Shown here piece after piece: positions 51,059-63,000 of a stretch of 64,000 nt of DNA. The DNA lies in assembly GCA_022711755.1 (NCBI GenBank), contig JAKLEA010000017.1, positions 1 through 64,000 of the forward strand, written 5' to 3'. The DNA is from Planctomycetota bacterium (GTDB taxonomy: Bacteria > Planctomycetota > Brocadiia > SM23-32 > JAKLEA01). Within the stretch, counting starts at the first letter, position 1; each line of letters starts with the position of its first letter. The notes beneath the pieces were generated by a model that saw nothing but the letters and a program-made list of their open reading frames with translations, searched no databases and was not told the origin of the DNA. The position numbers and the translations under genes were made by a program.

Positions 51059-54000
51059 ATGACTTCGAGAAGACTACCCACTCGCAAGGCCATTCTCCGT
51101 CATACGAGGGAACTGTGTCAGGCGGAAGTTCTGGAACGGCGGGTGTTACTGAACACCACCTACTATGTAAATGATCTCGGCATGGCCGGGGATGTTTATA
51201 CGACGGCGCCAGGCAGCGACCTGAACGACGGCCTTTCCCCGTCTTCGCCGATGATGAGTCTGGGGGCCTTGCTGGCGCAATACAGTCTCGGCGCGGGCGA
51301 TGTCGTGCTTGTTGACGCCGGCCAGTATGACGGCGTGACGATAGGCGCGGACGACGAAGGGCTGGCCGTTGTTGGAGCAAGCGTGGTCGGAGGCGATGCA
51401 AGCGAGATCACTGGCATGATCGAACTGGAGGACGCCGATTACTGCACGATAAGAGGGTTGACGTTTCTGGCCGCCGGGTCGGGCATCGTCGGGCATGGGT
51501 TGCCGGCTGTTTTTCTGAACAAGGACCCGCATGATGAATCCTTCAGCACGAACAACACGATAGCGGATAACCGGTTCGAAGGCGCTTCTTCGGGAATAAC
51601 CTTCGATGGCCCCGACGGCACGACGGTGGAGCGCAATACCTTCGACAGCGTGACTGTGGGGGTCACCTTCATTGCCGACAAGGTTCGCAGCAGCTTTCCG
51701 CCCGTGGTTGTAAGGGACAACAATTTCGACTCCGTCGGATCGGGCGTATATGTTTCGTATCCCGGCCCGGTTGAAGTTCACGACAACGTCATTGTCAACG
51801 CCAACCTCGGGATAAGCATGGGGGACTGCGATCCTGACCTAGCGCTCGTGTATGGCAATCTCATTTACCGGGAGGCGTCGGAGGGACATTCCGGCGTTGG
51901 ATTGCAGGGGACGGCCGCTTTCACCGACAACGAAGTCTATGGGCATTCCGTGGGCATACTGGGCGGTTCGGCGATTGCCAGGATCGGCTTGCGCGGGCAT
52001 GGAAACATTGTGCATGACAATGCCGAGTTCGGAATCCGCGGCTCCGGCATCGCGCGCGGAAACACCGTGTATAACAACAGTCAGGCCGGCATATTCATCG
52101 AAGGGGAAATCGGCTGGAACATCATCTACGGAAACGGTCTTCTGACCGCATCCTCAGCGGGGATCAAGACCGACAAGAGCGCCTATATCCACCACAATGT
52201 CATCTATGGCAACAACGGGCACGGCATCCTTGTTGACAAGCCTGATGTCCGCATTGAAAGCAACACGATTCATTCATCCGCGGGGGACGCGATCCACGCC
52301 GACACGACAGACGGGAAGCAACTGTTCACCGGCCCGTACCTGCTCAACAACATCATCTGGGCCGAGGCCGGATACGCGTTCTATGTGGGCGACAAAGCGC
52401 AGCACATGGTGACGTCCGATTACAACTGTTTCTGGACGACCGGGAGCGCGAAGATCGCATACTGGCAGGGCGACTGGAATGACATGGAGGTCTGGCAGCT
52501 CGAAATGAACCTGGACCACCACAGCATCTTCGCCCTGCCCAAGTTTGCCGACGCGGCGGCCGGCGACTATCGCGTCCTGTCTCCAGCGGGCTTTGATCTG
52601 AGCGACAGCCCGACCGTTGACATGGGGCCGCCGGACATGCCCTTCGACCAGGAGCCGACGCCTAACGGGGGAAGGGCCGACATCGGGGCATATGCCAATA
52701 CCCCTGAAGCGGCGGCATCTCCGGACCGGTTCATACAGGTTCTGTCGCCCTTCGCCGGCGATCCGCTCGTGGCGGGTTCGGAGATCGGGCTGGTCTGGCA
52801 TTCGTACGGCCTTTTCGAGGCCGAGACGGTTGACATTGAGTTTTTCGACGGGACGAATTGGGTCACAGCCGCGTCAGGCGCGCGCAATGACGGGGCGTAT
52901 GGGTGGACGGTTCCGGCCATTGCGTCCGGCAAGCACAAGCTTCGGATTTTTGCCACTCATGAGCCGGCAATCGTCGGCTCGACCGGAGAATTTCTGATCG
53001 TGCCGGGCGGCAGCGCGTATTACGTCAACGACGACGCAACCGACGGCGACGAATACGCTGCGGCCATCGGCAGCTACGATAATACCGGCAAAACCCCGGA
53101 TTCGCCGCTGCCGACGCTTTCCAGCGTGATAAGCCGCTACGATCTCGGACCGGCTGACATCATCTTCGTTGACACTGGCGAATACGTCATATACCGCGAG
53201 ATCACCATCGGGGGACTGGACAAGGGTGTCACTGTCCAAGGCCCGGTCGGCGACGGCCACAGCGCCGTGATGGACAAGGAGAACACCGAGCAATACAGCT
53301 ACGCGCTGATCCTTGATGACGCGGACTGGGTAAAGGTGCGAAACCTGGAGATCAAGAACGCCGGCAGCGCGATCATGATCACCAACGGCTCAACCTTCGC
53401 TCAAGTTACGGGGAATCAATTACATGACAACTCTCGCGCCGGAATTCTTTTCGATCTGCCGGACAATTACTGGACGACGGTAAGCGACAACGAGCTTTGG
53501 AACAACGGCGACGGACGTTGGGACGTCAACTGCGGAATCCAGGCGGCCAATGACGATCCGAGCGCTCCGGTGACGGTTTCGAACAACATCATCCGGGCGG
53601 ATGCCGTTCTGAAGGATCGTGTCGGCATCTACCTTCCTTCCGGCGCCATTCCGCATTCTGTCATTATTGAAGACAACCGCATCATAGGCATGGATTACGG
53701 CGTCAAGGGCGATAAGCTGGACAGCCCGCTGCGCATAAGCGACAACGAGATATCGGGCGGCAATTATGGAATTCATGTGGCCAACGCCAGGATTCATATT
53801 GACGGCAACGTCATATATGACAACGCAACGGCCGGCATTTACATGAAGGAGAGCACCGCCTACATACACAACAACCGGATTTTCAGCAATCCTCTGGGGA
53901 TTGAAGGCGTCTGGGAAAACAATTACGGCGCGGGACCGGTGATTGAGGGCAACCTGATTTACGACAACGACATCGCCGGCATTAAACTGACTAATTCGCC

Positions 54001-57000
54001 AAGTCAGGCGGCGCTTCCACCGCACCTTACCGAGTTTAATTATTCCTTCCCCTTCGACGCCACGCAGTGGAAACTCAACGACGCGGTTTATGACGAAGTT
54101 CAGAACGTAATCGAGCTGACGCCTGACGATCCGCTGCTGGACGGGGCGGGCAACATGGTATTCGAGACGCTGATGCCGCTCAACGACAGCGTAGTCGAGT
54201 TTGATTTCAGGATGACGCCGGGCGACGGGCAGGGCATGTTCTTCGGATGGCTCTGGAGCGAGGCCACCGATCTTGCAAGTTATCCCGGCAGCGTGGGTCT
54301 TCCGGAGGACATGGGTTTTGCCGTGGAGTTCGACACGCGCAAGCAGGACGGCGACCGCGATCCGTCGGACAATCATGTTGCTCTTCTGCTCAACACGCCG
54401 CACAGCCACGTTTTGTCGTCCGGCGCTGTTCCGAACCTGGATTCCGGCAACTGGATCCACGTGGAGATATGTAACCGCGCGGGCGATGTGACGGTCTATC
54501 TCACTGATCCGGCGGCAGGCTTTGACCGCGCGCTTGTCCTGAGCGCCAAGGCGTATCAGCCCAACTCAGCCATGGATCTGGAGGGCGGAATGTTTGTGAT
54601 CGGCGCCTCGCGCGGCACAGACCCGACCAGCCACCAGGTCCGCAACGTCATACTGCAAACCCCGCTGGGCGCGCTTGGCACAGCGGTGATCGGCAACACA
54701 ATCTACCAGACGCGTGGCGATGCGCTGGTGGCCGAAGCGGCGTGCCGGTACCTGAACGTCCGCAACAATGTGTTCGCCGTTCTGAACGAATCATCAGTGG
54801 AAGGCACTGCCGCATTGAAAATCGCCGACGCCTCCCAATACGGCTTCAGCAGCGACTACAACGACTTTTTTGTGACTAATGACGCGCTGATAGCGGACTG
54901 GCAGGGGGAGTGGACGGACCTCTGGGAGTGGCAGCACGCGGTTTTTGTTGACAAGAACAGTCTCGCCGTTGACCCGTTGTTTGTTGACCCAGACGGGGCT
55001 GACGGCATTCTCGGATACGATCCGGACAATCCGGATTCCTGGAAGGACGACGACTTCCACCTCAAGAGCGAGGCTGGAAGCTATCACGGCGGGCTTTGGC
55101 TGCCGGACGATGTCACGTCCCCCCTGATTGACCGCGCGTCCGACGCGGACATGGCCACGCGGGAGACGGGCAGCAGCGGCGGTTACCGGAACATGGGCTT
55201 CGAGGGCAACACTCCCGAGGCCGGCCAATCCCCGGCCTCCAACATGCTCATCCTTGCCCCGAACGGCGGCGAGTTCTATCCGCAGGAGGACTTCTACCAG
55301 GTCGTCTGGCGGGGGCACGGGTATGACGGAAACGTCGCCATAGACATCAGCTACGACGGAGGCGGGACATGGGAGAACCTGGCAAGCGACGTGCCTGATA
55401 CCGGGCGATGGTGGTGGCGGGTGCGCGGCGTGTCAGTCTCCGGCACGGTAAAGCTTCGGGTCAGCAGTCAGGATGTCCCGGCGATAAGCGACGAGTCGGA
55501 CGGGGTGTTTGAGATAGTTCCTCCGACAACGGCTTATTACGTTAACATCCGGGACGACGCCGATTTTACGGACAACGAATATACGACGGCTTCAGGGGAC
55601 GATCACAACAGCGGGCTTGACCCGGCGCATCCCAAGGCGTCTCTGCGGGCCATCCTTGAAGCGTACGACATTCAGGATGGCGATGTAATCTACGTTGACA
55701 CAAGCACGACCGACCTTGACCAGGTTGACACTCAGGCGTACCCCATCTACACGGAGATAGTCATATCGTTCCTGGACATGGGCGGCACGATACAGGGGCC
55801 GACGCAGGCCGGACACTGGGCGATACACGACCGCGGCAACCATGCAGCAAAGGAGATCACGGGGCTTCATCTCTGGAATGCGGATGACACGACGATTCGC
55901 AACATTGGCTTCCGGGACGGATTTTTCGGGATTGACGTGCGCGGCGGGTCGGACAACGTGGTTATTGACGGGTGCCTGGTGATGGATGTGGGCGGGGAAT
56001 ACAGCGGAGAAACGCCTCCGCCGCCCGGCCCGGTCTACCCAACCGGCATACGGGTCGCCGCCAAGGAATTCAACCTTACGGAGATGGGAGGAGAGACCGT
56101 CTACAACTATGGGGCGATAATCCGCGCCACCACCGTGATGAATGTCATGCCGGGCGAAGACGCCGTTTCCTACGGCATTGACTTCCAGAGTCCGGAAGGC
56201 TGGATCGGCGGCTCGCTTGAGGAGGACGGAAACATCGTCAGCAGGGCCGTATGCCCCATTCACGTTAAACAGGACGATATTCAGCAGATGGTGTATGTAT
56301 TCTGGAACGAGGCCTACAACATGCTGACCGGCAAAGCCGAGTCCATGAACCTGATCTGGGTCGAAATGGCGAAACGGGCCAGCATTCGATACAACCATGT
56401 TCACGAGACCATCGGGTATCTCGGATTCGCCCCGGGAGACGAGTATGAAAGGCAGGGCATATTCATTGACCAAAGCGCCAATATCAACGTCGCATACAAT
56501 ACGATCTACGGCCCTGTAGTTGGCGTGACGGTAAAGGAGTCCTCCGAAGTCATGCTTGAGGGCAACGAGATATATGGTTGCCCCGCCGGCATGTTCTTCA
56601 ATGACGCCAATAACATCACCATTCAGAATAACGAGTTGTATCACAACGGCGCCGGGATGTTCTTCCTGAGCGGGGAGGAGTTCCTGGTAAAGAACAACGT
56701 CATCTACGGCAATGAATACTACGGCATACTGACGACCTGGTTCTTCCCGGACTATGAGGTTGACTTCCTTACAGTCTCGAACAACACGTTCTACGAGACC
56801 AAATCGGGCGCGACCTGCATGTACATCGGCGGACACACGTGGGCAGTGACCGCGCACAGCAACATATTCGCCTCAGAGAACGGCCCCGGCGTCGGCTGGG
56901 ACAGCAGCGTGCAGGACCCGTTCATGCCTGACGACCGCCCGAAGTATGATGATATGGGCGGGCTTCGCCACACGATATTCTATTCCAACCATTACTGGGA

Positions 57001-60000
57001 CGGCTCCGGCGGCGCAACGAGCAGTTGGGGCAGGACGTACACGACTCACGCCGGGTGGTATTTCGAGACCGGGATGGACCAGTACGGCCTCTGGGGCGTT
57101 GACCCGATGTTCGTCAGTCCCTACGGGCCTGACGGCGTTATAGGCAACAACGGGGCGCTCGGGAGGGACGCGAGCGATTCCGATTTCCATCTCAAGAGCG
57201 AATGGGGCACCTATGACCCCGCCAGGGCGGCCGCGGGCCAGGACCCGTGGGTGACGTATCCGGGTGAACAGTCCCCCGCCATTGACATGGGCGCGTGGGA
57301 GGACGGATGGGTGGGGGATGAGCCGGAGAACAACGGCAACAGGCTGGACATGGGCGCCTACGGCGGAACGGCGCAGGCGTCGAAAAGCCCGGACACGTTC
57401 ATCCAACTGTTGCTCCCCCGGAATTTTGAAAAGCGACTTCCGGATCAGGCGGTCTACGTCCGCTGGAACGCGACAAGCGATATCGCGAAGGTGAGAATCG
57501 AATGGCGATGGCGGATGGATGATGATGATCCCTGGTCGGAATGGGGGATAGTCCCCGGTTCCACAGGAGATGAGGACAACGACGGGCGTTACGACATAGC
57601 TGCGACGGACAAATTCCACGCCGAGCGCGTGGAAGTCAGAGTGACGGAGATCGGCGGGGCAGGGCACTCCGATCAGTCATATCAGGCGTTCTGCATGGCT
57701 GGCCCTGAATTGACAGCGCCCTTTACGTTCTACGTTGACGACGACAGCAATGTCGCCGACCAGTTCACCCCGTCAGCAATGGGCAATTACTTCAACACGG
57801 GGCTTTATCCTGAGTACCCGGTTGCCGGCGCGGGAGTGGTTCCGCGAGTCTACGAGTTGAATCAGGACGACGTCGTCCTTGTTGACGCCGGGACATATGA
57901 CCCCGCCCGGACTATCATGTTCGATGAGAATGACAACGGCTCGGTCGTGGTGGACGGAGACGGGAACATAATAGAAAGGCATCCCGTCACTTATCGCGGG
58001 GCAACCGATCCCATTACGGGGGATTTGCTGTCCGTAATTGACGGCTACTGGCTGTGGGACATGATCCTGTTGTTCGGATCGCAATACATTGATCTGAAGG
58101 ATCTGCAGTTGAATCCTACGGCGGTCTACCCCTGGGCACATTCAGGGGCCGGCGTCGTATTCGCAGACGCTCATGGTTCTTCGGCCACAAATGTCGAGGT
58201 CAACGCAATCTCGCACTACGGATTCGCCATTGCCGCTGACGGCGTCGTCGTCAAGGACAGCGTGGTTGATCTGGCCGTTCACTGGAGCACTGATTACCAG
58301 GGGCGCGGAATATGGGTATCCGGCTCTGACACACAACTGATTAATAACAAGGTGCACAAGGCGGAAATCGCGTATTACCTGCGCGGATCGGGAATCGCGC
58401 AGGACTGCCTGGCAGATAATCATCTTGATGACAACAGGATCGCGGTTCTGCAGGACCCATCGAGCATCGGGTTCGACGTCAAGGGCGAATGGGACCTGCT
58501 GTACTGCGAGGTCAGCGAATACGACCAGGGTATGCTGATAGCCTCGCTGGAGAACAACGGGAGCATTCGCGGCAACCTGGTCCATCACAATCGCATCGGC
58601 ATGGATGTTTCTTCCGGCTACGCCCGTTACTTCCTGAACCGAATCTACGCCAATCTGGAAGTCGGGTTGCAATTGACGGACGCCGGACCGAGCGATCTGT
58701 TCGAGATGAACAGCGTGTTCTCGAATTCTGTCGGCATACTTATCCTGGCAGAGGGCGTCATCGAGAACAGCCTGGTCTATTCAAACTACAACCAGGGCGT
58801 CATGCTTTCAGGTTCGGAAGGCGTGAGCATGACAAACAATACAGTTCGCCAGGATGTCGGCAACGCGCTCTGGCTTACGTCAAAGGCGCGCGACACGAAA
58901 GTCCGGAGCTGCATATTCGTCGGCGGCGTCGGGTATCTGATAAAGGCGGACGGCGACTCCCAGTATCGCTTTGATTCGGATTACAACCTGTTCTGGACGT
59001 ATCACGACGCGCAGATGATCCGATGGTCGGAGGACGTGGCCGACCCCGCGGCATGGTATTTCGCGACCGGCAACGACAGGGAGAGCATGTGGGCCGACCC
59101 GCTGTTCGTTAACCCCGACGGCGTTGACGGCAATCTTGGATTCTACCTGGGCAGCGAGTTCTGGAATTACGCGATCGGCCTGCCGGACGCGAACCGGGAC
59201 ATTCAGGCCGATTATTCAAGTGATGACGACTTTCACATCCAGAGCATGAGCGGCAGCATCCACGGCGGGGCGTTCCTGGAAGGAGAAAGGGTCTGGGCAC
59301 TCGATCCCGCGACATCCCCGGCTCTGGACGCAGGCGATCCGATGACGCCAGACCTGGGCGAGACCGCGCCCAACGGCGGACGACGCAACATCGGCGCCTT
59401 CGGCGGCACGCTCTGGGCCAGCAGAAGCCCGGACCGCGCAATCTTCGTCACCTCCCCGGCGCGCTATTCCAAGCGCCAGATTGACAGAACCATTGGAATC
59501 ATGTGGAACAGCTTCGGAACCTCCGGCGCGGTCAATCTTGAATACTCGACCGACGGCGGCTCGACGTGGAATCCGCTGGCCGCAGGCGTGCCGTCCGTCA
59601 TGCCCGGCTCCGAGAGCGTGGGCCTATACCAGTGGCAGCCGGAAACCCCGCTGGGCGACATCGTCGTTCGCGTGAGCGACGCCGCGGATTCCTCTCTCTA
59701 CGACGATTCCTACAGCTTCCAGGTGAACGCCGGCGGCTCGGTGTACTACATTGACGATTCGAGCAACGCGGGCGACCAATATACCCCGGGCGCCATCGGC
59801 GACAATGCCAACTCAGGAGTTGATCCGCTGCACCCGATGGCTTCGCTGACCATCCTGATGGAAAGCTACGTTTTCAGCAGCGGGGATATAATCTATGTTG
59901 ACACCGGCGACTACGGAATCCTGGAAATGATACTTCTGGATTCCAGCCGTTCCGGAGTTCTCATGCTTGGGCCGACCAATGGCGGCCGGGCGACGATTGA

Positions 60001-63000
60001 TCGGAACGATAACGAAAGTCCGGTCTTCTACATTGAGGACTGCACGGGAACAATAGTCCGCGATCTGGGCATAACCGGCGGGAGCGAGGGCATTTTCATT
60101 GACCTGCCGGGAAACGATGTTCTGATTCAGGACTGCGTGATCTTCAACAACCAGAACGCCGGAATCGTTACCGAGGAGGAGGAGAGCCAGTCCCTCGGCA
60201 ACCTGTATATCAGGGGTAATCTCCTCTTCGGAACACCGGGCGACAATTCATCAGACGATCAGCCGACCGGGCTTGACCTGAAGGCGCCGGGAATCGTAGT
60301 CGAAGAAAACGTAATCCACGCTGCTGAAACAGGCATCGCCACCCTGATTCGCGAGGATCAGGAGAAAATCCTGATCAGGGACAACGAACTGATAGGCGCG
60401 CCCACTTCTTCACTGACTGGAACCGGGATTGACATAAACGGCCCCGCAGACTGCTATTTCAACGTTGTGCATGGTTTTGACATTGGAATCAAAATGCTGA
60501 ATCTGGCGCTGGGTCGGATAGCCAGTTACAACACCGTCTACGGCAACGCGATGGGGATTGGACTCTCCCAGAGCGATGTTGAGTTATCCCACAACACAGT
60601 CTACGGCAATTCCGGAATAGGCATATACATCATAAGCGAGTGCGCCCCGATAATAGAGAACAACCGCATTTCACGTAACCGGATAGGGATAGGTTCCGCC
60701 GAAGCCGGGGACCTCTCAATCTTCAATAACCTGATCTACGCCAATGAAGACGCCGGCATCAACCTGATGAAGACCGAGTCGGCGCTCATCTGGAACAACC
60801 TGATACTCCAGGAAGTCGGCAACTGCATTCAGATGGAGGAAGAGACCGCAAACTGGGAGGCATACAACAACATTCTCTTCACGGCGGAAGGTTTCTTCAT
60901 CTATGCCGAGGCCGACAGCCAGGTTCAGATGGTCAGCAACTCGAACCTGTTCTTCCCCATTGCCGGCGGGGACGCCTATGCCGGGTTGTCAGTCATTCCG
61001 ATGCGAACTCTTGATGACTGGCGGACCGCCACGGCGATGGACGCGATGTCCTACCACGCCGTCCCGACCTTCCGGGATCCTGACGGGCGCGACAACATCA
61101 TAGGCGGGCAATGGGGGACGGATGACGACTTCAACTTCGCGCCGTACAGCAGCGGCATTGACCATGCGAATTCAACCCACGCCCCGGGCAGCGACGCTCA
61201 GGGGCAGCCGCGCTTCGATGATCCTTCCACCCCAAATTCCGAGCCGGACGGTTACGCCGACAACGGCCCCAACGAGTTCATAGGCGACAGCGTGGACGCC
61301 ACCCCGATGACCGTCACCGGGACCAGCCTAAACTCGATTTCAGAAGGGCATAATTATGACGTCGAGTTGTTCTATGTCTACTTCAGCGAAAAGCCGGATC
61401 TGTTCACCTCCACCCTTCAGGAGAATTATGACGTCAGGGCGGCCGGGCCGGACGGACTCTTCGGCACGGCGGACGACGAACTGATCCAGTTCAAGGTGTC
61501 CAATGCGGTTGACCCCCTTGCCGTGGCTATCCAGGTCGGAGACGGAGAACCGCTGCCCAACGGCGTCTACCGCCTCTGGATTGACGGAAGCGGCGTGATG
61601 GACACGGCCGCGAACTTGCTGGACGGGGACGCTGACGGCGGGGACGGCGGAGACTTCATATTCTTCTTCAGGGTCGGCAACGACGCGCCCACGGCCACAG
61701 GCCAGTCGGTCTCGCTCAACGAGGACGCGCAAACAAGCGTGATCCTCGCCGGCTCCGATCCGGACAATGATCCCATCACGTTCGAAATAGTGACCCCGCC
61801 GCAGCACGGGACCTTCTATCACGACCCCGCGTCCTCCGATCCCGCGCAGTGGATTTACGTCCCGAGCCTGGATTACTTCGGGACCGACCAGCTCGAATTC
61901 AGGGTTTATGACGGTGTTTTCTACAGCGGGACGGCCTTCGTCAACTTCACGATCTCCCCGGTCAACGACGCGCCGCGAGCCTTCGGCAACAGCTTCACGA
62001 TTGACGAGGATCAGACCTACAGCTTCAGGCTGAACGCTGCCGATCCGGAGGGTGATCCGCTGACGTTCATCATCATCAGCCAGCCCTCCCACGGAACGCT
62101 GACTGGCGTCGCGCCCAACCTGACCTACACGCCGGAACACAATTACAGCGGAAGCGACAGCTTCACGTTCATCGTCAACGACGGACATCTTGACAGTCCG
62201 GTAGTGACGGCCACGTTCGACATAGGCCCCGTCAACGATGCGCCGGTGGCGATCCCGGTGAGCGCGGCAACGCCGAAGGACCAGCAGGTCATTATTCTCC
62301 TGCTGGGCAATGACGCCGAGGGCGACCGCATAACGTATTACATAATACAGGAGCCTCAGCACGGAACGCTGCTGCGCCCGCCCGAAGGCACGATTGACCC
62401 CCTGTTCACCTACATCCCCGATCCGGGCTACGAAGGCGTGGATCACTTCACGTTCCAGGGCTGGGACGGAAAGATTCTGGGCAACACGGCTGTTGGGACT
62501 GTCGTGGTCGGGACGCCCCCGAATAACGTCCCAGTGGCCACTGGCGGCGCGGCGACGACGCCCGAGGACCAGCCCATCGGGGTCGTCATGCTCGGAAGCG
62601 ACGCGGACGGCGACCCGCTGACCTACGTCTATCAGCAACCCGCCCACGGAACTCTGACCGGCGTCGGGCCGGGACTCATCTACACCCCGGACGCCGATTT
62701 CAACGGGACGGATACCTTCACCTTCCACGTCAGCGACGGCATGGCTAACAGCAACACCGCGACGTTCACCATTGAAGTGTCCCCGGTGAACGATGCCCCG
62801 ACCGCCTTGAACGGCAGCCGGGAGGTTGTAGCCGGGACTTCCGTCGTGCTGACGCTTCAGGGGGCCGACATTGACGGCGACGCGCTGTCCTACGCCGTCA
62901 CAGGCGCGCCGGGCAACGGCGTTCTATCGCCCCTGCCGGGCGCGGGAGACGACGCGTTGTGGACTTATACGCCGAACCCCGGTTTTACCGGCACGGACAC

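Noticed and set aside
61340..62728. A 462-residue minus-strand open frame beneath the giant gene (also 55592-56857 and 53420-54460)
   Set aside because: Composition and codon bias match a shadow of the GC-rich plus-strand frame; its product has no motif and the plus frame is clearly structured as repeated modules.
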